From Microcoleus sp. bin38.metabat.b11b12b14.051 (GTDB lineage: Bacteria; Cyanobacteriota; Cyanobacteriia; Cyanobacteriales; Microcoleaceae), in assembly GCF_013299165.1 (NCBI RefSeq), contig NZ_JAAFKD010000007.1, forward strand, positions 62,001-126,000: a stretch of DNA of 64,000 bases, written 5' to 3'. The notes under the pieces are model-generated. The model searched no databases and was not told the DNA's origin. It saw only the letters and a list, made by a program, of their open reading frames with translations. Shown piece after piece: positions 36,301-45,483 of the stretch (position 1 is the first letter of the stretch; the number at the start of each line of letters is the position of its first letter). The position numbers and the translations under genes were made by a program.

Positions 36301-38068
36301 CGATCTACCAACAGAAGAAGAATTAAAACTATATATTGAATTAATCAAGCTCGATTTTGACATCAATCTACCTCTATTACTATTACTTTTATTATTTAAG
36401 TCCGGGGATTCAAATTTTTTAATTATATGTAAGCTAAGAAGTGTTTCAAAGGAAACTAAATTTAATAGTCTTAAAGACGATCCTAAATGGAGCCTTGATC
36501 TTCTATACACATCAGTTATGCACTATCTTAGGGGAGGCGATTTTTCTCAGTATGTTATAGAATATCGTACTCATTACTGGTCTTCCTGTATATTAGGAGA
36601 TCCAAAAGAACCCACTAAAAAAGATAGATATGAGCAATTTATAGACTCTCTTACAACTACACAGAAACAAGCATTGGAAGAATATCAAACAATATACGAA
36701 AATGTAAATTTGTATGAAGAATTAGATACGAAAAGTCGTATAGAATATTTTGAACAAGAATTTACAGACGAAGAATTGCAGGAAGCTGTTTCATGTGGTA
36801 AAGCATCTTTTTTGAGAATTGTTGACCAGGAAAAAGCAGAAAGTTTTGAAAAGTATGTTGTACCATTTTTAGAAAATCCAAGAGAAGATAAATGTCGGTT
36901 CGATACTTCTATTGCCAAACGCTGGATTGTTAAGCGAGTCCTTGAATTAGGATGGACAATTGATAAGTTCGGCTGGTTTGATAGACGTTGTGGTAGTCAT
37001 GGTCGTGCTGCGAATAAACCAGAACGAATTGGTAAAAAATACCAATGGATTGCCCTTCATGAATTTCTTGGTTGCATGGCAGATAATTTAGAATTTAGAT
37101 TATCTTATGGGTTAGATGAAGCATCTGAATCACCTGTTTATGAAGGAACTTGGCAGATAGGAATCCGAGATATAGATCCATCCTTTTTGTTAAAAAAAAT
37201 TCCTGAATCTCAACAAAATAATCAAAAAAATTGGTTAAAATCTCTTGACTATACATTTGACGAAGTTGATAAACAAGGACAGATAGACTGGATAAAACAA
37301 CAAGATGACTGTCCAGATCCATGTCAACTCATTGAATTAACTAATCCTAATGATCAAACAGTTTGGTTAACTCTTGAAGGTCATTATGGTTGGGCAGAAA
37401 AAGAACCTTTAGAAGAAGAAAAATATGAAACTTCTCAACGAGAAATGTGGTATCAGATACGAAGCTATATTGTGCGTTGTGAAAATATGGAAGAAACTTA
37501 CAAATGGTTAAAAAATAAGAACTTTGAAGGGAGATGGATGCCAGAATCTGGAGATATTTGTGATTTTCTTGGCGAATTTTCTTGGGGTTTACCCTATCAT
37601 ACATGGAATGCAGATAATTATTGGGAGTCTCACACAAATAACGGAGACTTACCTTATCCAGTCGTTGTAACAACAGCAGAATATTCTGCTAGTAGTAGTT
37701 TTGATTGTTCAACTGATGAAACAATATCTGCTTTAATTCCTTCGGCTTGGCTAATGAAGAATATGAAATTAAGATGGTCAGGAGACTATTTTAAATTTAG
37801 GAATTCAAATAATGAAGTTGTTGCATTTAATCCTTTAGATGAACTGTCTCCAGCCAACTTTTTAATCTCCAAAAATAAACTTGTTAACTTTCTCACTGAA
37901 AATAATTTAGACATTATTTGGACAGTATTAGGAGAACGTCAATTGATTGGTGGAAATCATAATGAATGGCATGGACGCTTAGAACTTTCTGGTGTGTATC
38001 GGCTAAAAAATGGTGTAATAAATGGAGAAAAGCTGAATACTTGGCATAGAAAACCCGATTCTAAGTAG
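33365..38068 (+). CDS. Avs4-like antiviral STAND NTPase with N-terminal Mrr-like nuclease
   Basis: A 1567-residue protein. An N-terminal PD-(D/E)xK domain of Mrr type carries Asp47 in GPGGDGGVE and Gln65-x-Lys67 in WQAKYF. A linker with AGARYTPEIHVDLPEAQIFE leads to a STAND ATPase: Walker A GEAGTGKT (365-372), Walker B MILIDALNES with Asp440, and ISITIAV-type strand then SCRTSY. About 1000 helical residues follow, the expected target sensor. Length and order fit AVAST type 4, in which phage portal protein triggers DNA degradation by the nuclease. AGGAG at 33350-33354 supports the ATG at 33365. The gene is visibly AT-richer than its neighbours, and I found no GCGATCGC octamer in it, so transfer is likely. 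Other Avs or NACHT-nuclease classes remain possible. Confidence 0.75.
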   Translation: MTKIDFKDIRTHKGSQDEGFEELCCQLASFEEVPKGSIFRRKGPGGDGGVECYWQLPNGNEKVWQAKYFRDQLGDSQWQQIDKSVKPALDKHPKLIEYIVCLHINRTDGRQEGQNSQMARWNKRVQKWKGWAEERDMKVDFVYWGESEILERLSRPQPQYAGRAYFWFNKQELTNEWMIQHFQEVRENAGARYTPEIHVDLPEAQIFEGLGRTDIFFDRIDNLYSQLCRKWKDAKKPSEDLQEKVPNVANSVNNLSKDINLLITALKKASDRQALSSIDFDSIACLSKKVFQYDSYTQIRQVNPSHNEQQGEKIGNRDINRSIEDLLQTVRNKIFKVKEIGEEIYDFATSDITAACNQGALLLTGEAGTGKTHLFCDIAKRRLDNSLPTIILLGQHFCQGDPWIHIMQRLHLSCHNRDEFLGALDAAAQACGSHAMILIDALNESDDKGLWKKELAGILAVLHNNYPRITIAVSCRTSYEKATIPENLVSEEKLVKVEHHGFANHEYIATKTFFNHYGIEQPNVPLLVPEFSNPLFLKTLCKGIKNRHLTRIPKGIKGISAVLNLFIDSINEVLCERIDYDDKTNLVRQSVEALARRMAEKEQPWIDREEAKNIVNSVLPHNNFSQSLFYNLRAEGLLSEDLIYRPSENEYEEQNQRVDIIKFPYEKFSDHLIVRYLLKNHLDKNNPTTSFDENKPLGRLVAARWNTQSISGLLEALFIQIPELLEKEVMELTSMPLWWFERQFLQSLIWRNPTKITQKTKDYLNEIFQEERNKEKVYNVLLTVATDPEHPLNAKSLHRHLINLRMPERDEIWSIYLFDQYEQKGAVDRLLEWAWETEKDHISDESIELCAIALTWFLTTSHRFLRDRATKALVSMLHPRPQVLVKVIEQFLEVDDIYVLERLYAVAYGVAMVSNDAEKIGELANKIYEWVFKEGTPPVHILLRDYARGVIEIANHLGTLSDKVDIDKTHPPYKSDWNLDLPTEEELKLYIELIKLDFDINLPLLLLLLLFKSGDSNFLIICKLRSVSKETKFNSLKDDPKWSLDLLYTSVMHYLRGGDFSQYVIEYRTHYWSSCILGDPKEPTKKDRYEQFIDSLTTTQKQALEEYQTIYENVNLYEELDTKSRIEYFEQEFTDEELQEAVSCGKASFLRIVDQEKAESFEKYVVPFLENPREDKCRFDTSIAKRWIVKRVLELGWTIDKFGWFDRRCGSHGRAANKPERIGKKYQWIALHEFLGCMADNLEFRLSYGLDEASESPVYEGTWQIGIRDIDPSFLLKKIPESQQNNQKNWLKSLDYTFDEVDKQGQIDWIKQQDDCPDPCQLIELTNPNDQTVWLTLEGHYGWAEKEPLEEEKYETSQREMWYQIRSYIVRCENMEETYKWLKNKNFEGRWMPESGDICDFLGEFSWGLPYHTWNADNYWESHTNNGDLPYPVVVTTAEYSASSSFDCSTDETISALIPSAWLMKNMKLRWSGDYFKFRNSNNEVVAFNPLDELSPANFLISKNKLVNFLTENNLDIIWTVLGERQLIGGNHNEWHGRLELSGVYRLKNGVINGEKLNTWHRKPDSK

Positions 38069-38215
38069 CTCTACCTAAAAAAAACGTAGGATAGATTGAG
38101 GCTAGTAGAAGGGGAAGTGGACTCGGAACCTATCGGCGGGGATAAGTGGCAACGCAGAATCGGGATCGCCATCTTTGAGTTATCCTAGAAACATACTTGA
38201 TTCCCCGATCGCATT

Positions 38216-38776
38216 ATGGTTGCTTTACCCGATCGCCTATCGATGAGTGCAGCAGAATACCTGACTTGGGAACCCACCCAAGAGGAACGCTACGAGTATT
38301 GGGATGGCGAAGTTGTCGCCATGAGTGGCAAAAGCCGCAATCACAATCGGATTTGCGTTAACTTCTTCAAGCTATTAGACGATCGCCTTAATCTGCCCTA
38401 CGAAATTTACATCCTAGCTGTCAAAGTCCAAGTGGAACCAGGGCGAAAGTATTTTTATCCTGATGTTGTGGTAACTTGCGACGATCGCGATAACGATCCG
38501 CAATTGGTACAATATCCTTCCTTGATTGTCGAAGTTTTATCACCTTCAACGGAAGCTGTGGATCGCGGCGTAAAATTTGCTAAATATCGCCAATTTTCAA
38601 CCCTGCAAGAGTACGTCTTGGTGCAAGCCGAACAGCCCGGAGTAGAGCTGTTTCGGCGCAACGAACAAGGGCTGTGGGTGCTGTCGGAGTATGCTTTGGG
38701 CGATACTTTGCGACTCGAATCAGTGGATGTCGAAATTGCGATCGGCGATTTGTACCGGCAAGTAAAGTTTTCTTAG
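38216..38776 (+). CDS. Uma2-family endonuclease-like protein
   Basis: A 186-residue complete Uma2 protein: MSAAEYLTWEPTQEERYEYWDGEVVAMSG, then NHNRICVNFFKLL, the PD-(D/E)xK core YPDVVVTCDDRD and LIVEVLSPSTEAVDRGVK, then KYRQFSTLQEYVLVQAE. Uma2 copies are numerous in cyanobacteria, mobile in behaviour and of unproven role. It lies 147 nt behind the Avs4-like gene in the same direction, but it has HIP1-like CGATCG sites and ordinary base composition, so it need not share the origin of that gene. A nested hairpin follows. Confidence 0.9.
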   Translation: MVALPDRLSMSAAEYLTWEPTQEERYEYWDGEVVAMSGKSRNHNRICVNFFKLLDDRLNLPYEIYILAVKVQVEPGRKYFYPDVVVTCDDRDNDPQLVQYPSLIVEVLSPSTEAVDRGVKFAKYRQFSTLQEYVLVQAEQPGVELFRRNEQGLWVLSEYALGDTLRLESVDVEIAIGDLYRQVKFS

Positions 38777-38780
38777 ATGC

Positions 38781-38863
38781 AGACGGCGGTTGAAACCGTA
38801 CCTCCGATCTTCAACCCGCGGAGGCGGGTTTTGCTTGTGTAGGCGCGGTTTCAACCGCCGTCT
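38781..38863. terminator. Nested palindrome between convergent genes
   Basis: The outer arms at 38781-38798 and 38846-38863 are perfect 18-bp complements (AGACGGCGGTTGAAACCG). Inside is a second hairpin AACCCGC/GCGGGTT at 38813-38830. The position, between the ends of the Uma2 and giant-kinase genes, suits a bidirectional terminator. The GGCGGTTGAAACC motif is also a common cyanobacterial dispersed palindrome. Confidence 0.75.
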
Positions 38864-38889
38864 TACTTGACTTCGCCATTTTTCTTTCT

Positions 38890-41800
38890 TTACAAAACTT
38901 GCCGTGGGGCGATCGGAATTTCAATAATAAACTCACTTCCCTCGGACGGTGCAGAAACGCAAGTCAACTTTCCGCCGTGAGAGCTCACAACAATCGAGTG
39001 AGAAATCGACAATCCCAAACCAGTACCCGAACCCACAGGCTTAGTTGTAAAAAACGGATCGAATATTTTGTGCAGCACTTCAATGCTCATTCCCGGGCCG
39101 GTATCAGCAATTCTAATTATCGCAGAATTCCTGTCAGTCACCTCTGTAGAAATTGTAATAGTAGGCTGTCTTTGAGAGCTTTCCGGGCAATCTCTTGCCA
39201 AAAGTAGCGCATCGATCCCATTTGTCAAAATATTCATAAAAACCTGATTCAACTGCGACGCATAACAAGTAATTAAAGGCAGCTTGCTGTAATTTTTAAT
39301 CACATCAATACCCAAACGCCCGCCCTCTTTTCTCAAACGCGGTTGCAGCAGCATCACTGTACTGTCGATGCCTTCATGGATATCAACCGACTTCATTTGC
39401 GCTTCGTCGAGGCGCGAAAAATTCCGCAAGCTCAACACGATATCCCGGATTCTTTCGGCTCCGACTTTCATAGAATCCAGCAGCTTTTGCAAATCTTCGA
39501 TCAAAAATTCCAGTTCGATAGTTTCTATTTCATCGATAATTTCATCAGCAGGTTCTGGGTAATGATGCTGGTAAAGATCGATTAATTTTAGCAAATCTTT
39601 AACGTACTCGCTGGCAGGGTTGAGATTGCCGTAAATGAAACTTACAGGATTGTTGATTTCGTGAGCTACGCCAGCCACCATTTGCCCCAAACTCGACATC
39701 TTTTCCGTTTGAATTAATTGAGCTTGCGTTAATTTCAGCTCGCGCAAAGTTTTTTCTAAACGCTCGTTCTTTTCATTTAACTCCTGCGTCCGCTCTTGCA
39801 CTTTCTGCTCCACCGAATTGTAAAGCAGAGCATTGTCCAAAGAAATAGCAACTTGGGAAGAAAGCAGCCTTAAAACTTCCAAGCGGTGGGCATTAAACGC
39901 CCCGATAGTTAAATTGTTTTCCAAATAAAGAATGCCGATCAGTTTGCCTTGATTGACTATGGGCGTACACAAAAGAGATTTGAGCTGCTGTCTGCTGATG
40001 TAAGGATCTGCCGTAAATCGCCCCTCAGCAGCCGCATTGCTCAACACCACATCCGAGCGAGTCCTTTCCACAAAATTAATCACCGTCACAGGTAAATCCT
40101 GACATTGTTCAACAGGCGTAAATTGCAGCACAGCTACATCTTCAACAACGACTGACGCCTTAGCTGAAATTAACAGTTTTCCATCTCTGAGCAGGATTAA
40201 AAAACCAGATTGTGCCCCCGCATTTTCCAGCGATATCCTCATCAAAGAAGCCAGCAGTTTGTCGAGGACAATTTCGCTGGAAATCGCTAGAGATGCTTTC
40301 ATGACAGTGCCTAAATCCAAAACTCTCGCATCGCTACCAGTAGAAGTATGAATAGTTGTGGTAGTTTGATTGTTTTGGAAACTTCCGTTGAGCGGCGTCA
40401 TTTCCTTCAACTGCGGATACTTTTGTTCTAAATCTTGAACTTTGCGGACTGCTCCCCAGCGCAAGTAGCACGAGTGAGCTTCGCGCAAGTGGATTTTGGC
40501 ATATTGATATTTGCCTTTACTCAACCAAAACTTGGCTGCTAGTTCGTTAGCCAGCGCTTCGTTTTGCACGAACTCGCTGTCTTGGGCTAAATTTATCGAA
40601 AAATCGTACAGCTCTACGGCTTCGGAATCTTTCTTGGAAATTCTGGCTATTTCTGCTTGTACTAACATATACTTGTGCAGAAAGTTTTCGCGACAGTTGT
40701 CAGCCCAAATTTTCATTTGTTTTTGATTGGCTTCTAACTTATCTAAGTATTGTTTTTGTTTGGTTTTTGAAACATTAGGAAAAACTGCCGCTAAAGTTAG
40801 AGAAAAGAAAAAATTCCATTCGGTAGCGGGGATGGCTCCGGTAATAAAAGATAGCTGCTTTTCTACTTCCAAAGCTAGTTGCAGCGCTTCGTTGAAGTTG
40901 CCGTACCAGTACATTACTTGGCATTTGCGAATCTGATACAGGCAGAGCGAGTACAAATTTTGATGAGCTTGACAGTTGTCTACGTATTCAGCCTCGGTGA
41001 ACTCTTCGCTTTCAAATACAAACTTTTCGAGAGTGAGCTGGCTTAAGTTGCGGAGGATTAACTCCGCTCCTAATAATGTATCGGTTACAAGCTGATTTTT
41101 GGTTTTTTGGCTGAACTGCAAATACCTGCTGGTATCTGCCAGAATTTGCGAGATTTCTTTGCCTTGAAAAAAAGAATTCGCTATGCGGTTGGAGAGAATA
41201 TAACCTGCGTATTCTAAGTCGCCTGATTCTAAGGCTGCTTGATATCCTTCATTGCTAATTGTGTGGGAATCTTTGATGTGATTGAACCAGTAATAAAAAA
41301 TACTGACTAGGGAGGAACAAGCTCTGCATTTCAAGCCGATGTTTCCTGATTTTTCGCTTAAATTTAGCGACAGCATGGCAAATTGATATGCTGCTTTGTA
41401 ATCTCCCGAAACTGCGTTTAAGAACATACCGTAGCCGGCGTAGCACAGGGATGCTTCGGGAACTAAACCGTAGGTGAGTGAGAGATTGACTCCTTTTAAT
41501 ACGCTGACTTTCCACAAATCGGGATTGTTGAGGTATGCCGATGTCAGCAAGTTGGTGATTAATTTGACTGCGACTTTTTTGTCGGGTACAGTCATTTCGG
41601 GTGCGTCAATTAAGGAAGCTATTTCTCTACCTGCTAAAAAGTTTGTGGCTGCTGCAAATTCTTCGGAGATGACTGTTTGCAGTCCGTCTAGCGGCAAGTC
41701 AATTCCGAGCAAGTTCAAAGCTTGGATTCCGGCTTTGACGGCTTCTTCGTACTTCGCGCGGAGGGTGTACTGCACGATCAGCAGGTTGTAAATTTCTACT

Positions 41801-44403
41801 TTTTCTAAGGGCGATCGCGCTTTTTGCAAAGTTATGTTGATAAATTCTTCAGAATGCTCGAAATAGCCGTTGAGATACTCAACGTTAGCGCGCTCCATGT
41901 GCAGGGCAAAGGCTAAGTCGTAGTGGGAATCCCAGATATCGGCGGTTAAACCGTCCATACCTGCGGTTAAATACTGCAAGGCAGCCACATAAGCAGTGGC
42001 ATCTTTGGCTCGGCGGGCGGCGTCTAAATTCAGCGTTGCCAGTTCAATTAATTCTCGCTCGTCTCGAATTAGCGATCGCGCGACATTCAAGTGATCGACT
42101 AATTCAAAAATTCTGTCAGCGCGATACTCAGCCGGAGTGTTTTCGAGGATTTGCCGACCGATTTTGAGGTGAACGTCTTTTTTTTGCGAGTCGTCGATCA
42201 GGGCGTAAGCTGCTTGCTGCACGCGATCGTGCAAAAATTTGTAATTGAGAATCAACAGCGGAAACATCACGTAATCTAAGGACTTGCTTTCCAATTCCGA
42301 AGTTGGGAGAATCAGTCCCGACTTAATCGCCGGCAGCAACTGCGAAAAAGTTTCCGAGGCTTCTTTTTCATTAATTAAAGAGAGAGTATTCAAGTCAAAT
42401 TCGTTGCCCAAACAAGCCACTAAACGCAAAACTTGCTGCGTTGGAGTCGGCAATTTTCTCAACTTTTGCACCATCAAATCTACTACATTATCAGTGATGG
42501 CGCACTGTTCAATTTGGGTCATATCCCAATGCCAGCCACCCTTGCTCCCCGACTGTGGCGGATGAAAAACTAGCAAGTTTTCCTGATACAATGTTTGGAG
42601 AAATTGATTTACAAAAAAAGGATTGCCGTCTGTTTTGCTGACAACGAGTTCAGCTAAGGGTTTGACAGATTCGCGATCGCTGTGCAAAGTCTCGGCAATC
42701 AAATGAGTGATATTGTCCACCCCCAGCGGCGCCAAAGCAATCTCATTAATGATGGCTTCCTGATTTCGCAGCGTCTCCACAGTCATCATTAAAGGATGAG
42801 TGGGACTGACTTCATTATCCCGATAAGCGCCAATCAAAAACAGATATTGCGTAGCTTCATCTGTCATCATCAACTCGATCAATTTGAGAGTAGCAGAATC
42901 TGCCCACTGCAAATCGTCGAGAAAAATCACCAGCGGATGTTCGGGCTGGCAAAACACGCGAATGAAATTTTGAAATACTAAATTAAAGCGGTTTAGAGAT
43001 TCCGTCGGCCCCAATTCAGCTACAGGAGACTGAGCTCCGACAATCAGTTCAACTTCGGGAAGTACATCAATAATAATTTGCCCGTTTTGCCCGAAGGAAG
43101 TGCGGAGTTTTTCGCGCCAAACGGCTAATTGAGCTTCGCTTTCAGTTAAAAGTTGCCGCACCAATTCCGAAAAAGCGCTAACAACTGCCGAGTAAGGAAT
43201 AGTGCGCTTGTACTGGTCAAATTTTCCCCAAATAAAATAGCCGCGCCTGCGGGTAATAGGTTTATCTAAATTCTTGACCATTGCAGATTTGCCAATGCCA
43301 GAATAACCAGCAATCAGCATCATCTCGCTGCGGGATTTATGCTGTCCTCTCGTCAGCACTGACAGGGAACTTTCTTTTTTCGATGTGACTTCTTTCTTGA
43401 TGACAGAAATTTGGGACTGTTCGATGCGGTAGGAGCGATGGCTGGTGGCTGCTACCCGTTCAAAAGCGGCTAAAAGAGTCTCAAATTCTCGCTGTCTTCC
43501 ATAAAGTTTTTGAGGGATTTGAAATTTGTCGGAAATATCTTGGCTGCCGAGAGCAAATTCGGAAATAAACCCTGATGTTTGCAACTGAAACAGACAGGAT
43601 TCCAAATCTGCTTTCAGTCCCCAAGCACTTTGATAGCGATCCTCTGCGGCTTTTCCTAGTAATTTCATCACAATGTCGGAAATAGCTTGAGGAATTTCTG
43701 GCGCAACTTCAGCCAGAGGTAAGGGCTGTTTGGCGATGTGACAGTGAACTAACTCCATTGGATCGGTAGTGGTAAAAGGGAGTTGTCCTGCTAGCACTTC
43801 ATAGAAGGTGACGCCGAGGGAATAAAAGTCCGTGCGGTAATCGATTACGCGGCTCATTCTCCCGGTTTGCTCCGGCGACATATAGGCTAAAGTGCCTTCT
43901 AAAAAATTGGGATTTTTATTAGGAACGTTTTCTTGATTTGATGCAGTTGAGATGCTAAAATCTATTAACTTTACTTTGCCTGTAGCTGGATTAAAAACTA
44001 TATTAGATGGGTTAATATCTTTATGAATCACATTTTTGGCGTGAATTTCACCCAAGGTTTCGGCAACTTTGATGGCAGTTGTCAAAAATCCTAAAGTGGT
44101 AAATTTTTGAGAATTCATGAAGATTTTTAAAGATTCGCCTCCAAAATCTTCTAAAATCATTGCCAGACTATTTCTGACCTGCTGCAACTTGTATACTTTA
44201 ACAACTCCATCCAGCAGGTTTAAGTTAGCAGTAATATCATATTCTCGCTTGTATCTATTCAGTTCTTCGAGAGTCGGATAGTCTTCTTTGATAAGTTTGA
44301 TAATAACAGGTTGGTTGTCTTGCTCGTTGCGGCCGCGGTAAACTAGGGAAGTGCTGCTTTCATAAATGAGAGCGAGAACTGCAACGCCGGGAATTGCCAT
44401 CAT
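38890..44403 (-). CDS. Ser/Thr kinase - AAA ATPase - GAF - histidine kinase fusion
   Basis: An 1837-residue signalling protein. Residues about 8-270 form a Hanks kinase with Lys36, HKDINPSN (Asp129) and DFS (148-150) in place of DFG. An AAA_16 ATPase follows, with Walker A GYSGIGKS at 366-373 and FLDDLQWADSATL downstream. A long TPR-like helical region spans about 650-1330. A GAF domain lies near 1395-1540 (LLCTPIVNQGKLIGILYLEN), then a coiled coil, then the histidine kinase with phospho-acceptor His1581 (VAGVAHEINNPVSF) and an ATPase with ADTGPGMS and GTGLGLSIS. This layout is common in Oscillatoriales. The stimulus and partner regulator are unknown, and no response regulator is adjacent. 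Confidence 0.93.
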   Translation of the reverse strand: MMAIPGVAVLALIYESSTSLVYRGRNEQDNQPVIIKLIKEDYPTLEELNRYKREYDITANLNLLDGVVKVYKLQQVRNSLAMILEDFGGESLKIFMNSQKFTTLGFLTTAIKVAETLGEIHAKNVIHKDINPSNIVFNPATGKVKLIDFSISTASNQENVPNKNPNFLEGTLAYMSPEQTGRMSRVIDYRTDFYSLGVTFYEVLAGQLPFTTTDPMELVHCHIAKQPLPLAEVAPEIPQAISDIVMKLLGKAAEDRYQSAWGLKADLESCLFQLQTSGFISEFALGSQDISDKFQIPQKLYGRQREFETLLAAFERVAATSHRSYRIEQSQISVIKKEVTSKKESSLSVLTRGQHKSRSEMMLIAGYSGIGKSAMVKNLDKPITRRRGYFIWGKFDQYKRTIPYSAVVSAFSELVRQLLTESEAQLAVWREKLRTSFGQNGQIIIDVLPEVELIVGAQSPVAELGPTESLNRFNLVFQNFIRVFCQPEHPLVIFLDDLQWADSATLKLIELMMTDEATQYLFLIGAYRDNEVSPTHPLMMTVETLRNQEAIINEIALAPLGVDNITHLIAETLHSDRESVKPLAELVVSKTDGNPFFVNQFLQTLYQENLLVFHPPQSGSKGGWHWDMTQIEQCAITDNVVDLMVQKLRKLPTPTQQVLRLVACLGNEFDLNTLSLINEKEASETFSQLLPAIKSGLILPTSELESKSLDYVMFPLLILNYKFLHDRVQQAAYALIDDSQKKDVHLKIGRQILENTPAEYRADRIFELVDHLNVARSLIRDERELIELATLNLDAARRAKDATAYVAALQYLTAGMDGLTADIWDSHYDLAFALHMERANVEYLNGYFEHSEEFINITLQKARSPLEKVEIYNLLIVQYTLRAKYEEAVKAGIQALNLLGIDLPLDGLQTVISEEFAAATNFLAGREIASLIDAPEMTVPDKKVAVKLITNLLTSAYLNNPDLWKVSVLKGVNLSLTYGLVPEASLCYAGYGMFLNAVSGDYKAAYQFAMLSLNLSEKSGNIGLKCRACSSLVSIFYYWFNHIKDSHTISNEGYQAALESGDLEYAGYILSNRIANSFFQGKEISQILADTSRYLQFSQKTKNQLVTDTLLGAELILRNLSQLTLEKFVFESEEFTEAEYVDNCQAHQNLYSLCLYQIRKCQVMYWYGNFNEALQLALEVEKQLSFITGAIPATEWNFFFSLTLAAVFPNVSKTKQKQYLDKLEANQKQMKIWADNCRENFLHKYMLVQAEIARISKKDSEAVELYDFSINLAQDSEFVQNEALANELAAKFWLSKGKYQYAKIHLREAHSCYLRWGAVRKVQDLEQKYPQLKEMTPLNGSFQNNQTTTTIHTSTGSDARVLDLGTVMKASLAISSEIVLDKLLASLMRISLENAGAQSGFLILLRDGKLLISAKASVVVEDVAVLQFTPVEQCQDLPVTVINFVERTRSDVVLSNAAAEGRFTADPYISRQQLKSLLCTPIVNQGKLIGILYLENNLTIGAFNAHRLEVLRLLSSQVAISLDNALLYNSVEQKVQERTQELNEKNERLEKTLRELKLTQAQLIQTEKMSSLGQMVAGVAHEINNPVSFIYGNLNPASEYVKDLLKLIDLYQHHYPEPADEIIDEIETIELEFLIEDLQKLLDSMKVGAERIRDIVLSLRNFSRLDEAQMKSVDIHEGIDSTVMLLQPRLRKEGGRLGIDVIKNYSKLPLITCYASQLNQVFMNILTNGIDALLLARDCPESSQRQPTITISTEVTDRNSAIIRIADTGPGMSIEVLHKIFDPFFTTKPVGSGTGLGLSISHSIVVSSHGGKLTCVSAPSEGSEFIIEIPIAPRQVL

Positions 44404-45036
44404 AGTTGGGTTCTCTCAAATTAGGTGTGCTTGGTCAATGTTATAGGACTTAATACGCGCGGCGGGCTAAAAACCCGGTTTCTTCGTTGCTAGTCGTTGA
44501 CAAACCGCAGATTTTTTCGTATGAACCGGGTTTGTTTTGGTAAATCCTATGTTATCCTTCATTATCGCTCAAGACATATATTTTGGGATGTGTGGCAAGA
44601 CATAGTGTATCCAGCCAAGAGCTGCTGCTGACTTCTGGCACAGGGGCTTTCGTCACCTCAGCATTTAGGTAAACAAAAGCACAAATACAGGATTTGTGCA
44701 AGTGCCAAGAAAGAGAGGCAGCTATTTTGCTATGCTGAAGCAACAATAAATTTTGAAGGTGGCGATCGCACGCACCGCTGACAAAAAACAATCTCAGCTT
44801 TTAGGAGATTGCTTGGGTTAGCTTCGCACCTGGGTGTTTTCTGAAAATACGCAAGCCATGACACATCCATCAAAGCCGTTAAAGGTGCAATGCTTCAGTA
44901 TAGGTGCCTAGCGTCGATTTGAGATTTGCAGAATCTGATATTTGAGATTGACTCAGCAGATGAATCAAAGGAGCAGGAACAAAACTCTAAAATTTTAATC
45001 TTTCGAGAATAGCCCTGCGAGGGCACTGTATCCGTT
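44404..45036. other. 633-bp intergenic region with an AACCGGGTTT inverted repeat
   Basis: Arms AAACCCGGTTTC (about 44469) and GAACCGGGTTTG (about 44524) flank a 44-nt centre, like the element at 32370. The rest shows no gene I can support. A 79-codon minus frame at 44552-44791 resembles nothing and lacks a ribosome site. Confidence 0.6.
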
Positions 45037-45483
45037 TTAGGGCGATTCATCTAGGCGCAGGCTCGAATAAGCACCTTTGATCTCGGAGTTAAAAAACCTG
45101 CCTGTAGAATCAGTATCTTGCAGAGATTCCCAAATTTCCGGTTCTACGTCGCTGTATTGATAGACTGACCCGCTGCTAAATTCTATTTGCAAAACTCGAT
45201 CGTCTTCATTGTATCCGATCGCCCTAGCCATGGCCGAATCAACCGACATCATCGCAATCGGTTCGCAGCCCGGAGCAATTTCTGTTAATTCAATACCGCC
45301 ATTGAGTTCGGCAGCATCTGTATTGGCGATGAAATCAACCATTTGCAGGCCGTGCATGGCAGCTTCAGGTGCGGCAATTTCGATCAATTCGACTGCTTCA
45401 CCGCGATCGATCAACAGTCCTAACTGGCCGTTAGAGTGACCCACCGCTAGGACATTGCTCAAGTCAATTTTGGATAGTTTCAT
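45037..45483 (-). CDS. KTSC-domain protein
   Basis: A 148-residue protein. The C-terminal 60 residues are a KTSC domain (SAMARAIGYNEDDRVLQIEFSSG, then YQYSDVEPEIWESLQDTDS and GRFFNSEIKGAYSS). The domain is named for a Lys-Thr-Ser-Cys motif seen in some members and is otherwise uncharacterised, often found in lysyl-tRNA-synthetase-like or phage contexts. The N-terminal 80 residues (MKLSKIDLSNVLAVGHSNGQ) are acidic and unknown to me. I start at the ATG at 45483; an extension to 45564 would add residues of low credibility (NPLFPGAETCKG). There is no signal peptide. Confidence 0.8.
   Translation of the reverse strand: MKLSKIDLSNVLAVGHSNGQLGLLIDRGEAVELIEIAAPEAAMHGLQMVDFIANTDAAELNGGIELTEIAPGCEPIAMMSVDSAMARAIGYNEDDRVLQIEFSSGSVYQYSDVEPEIWESLQDTDSTGRFFNSEIKGAYSSLRLDESP

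Noticed and set aside
44552-44791. A 79-codon minus-strand frame in the spacer after the giant kinase
   Set aside because: No ribosome site and no recognisable sequence. It lies in a repeat-bearing spacer.
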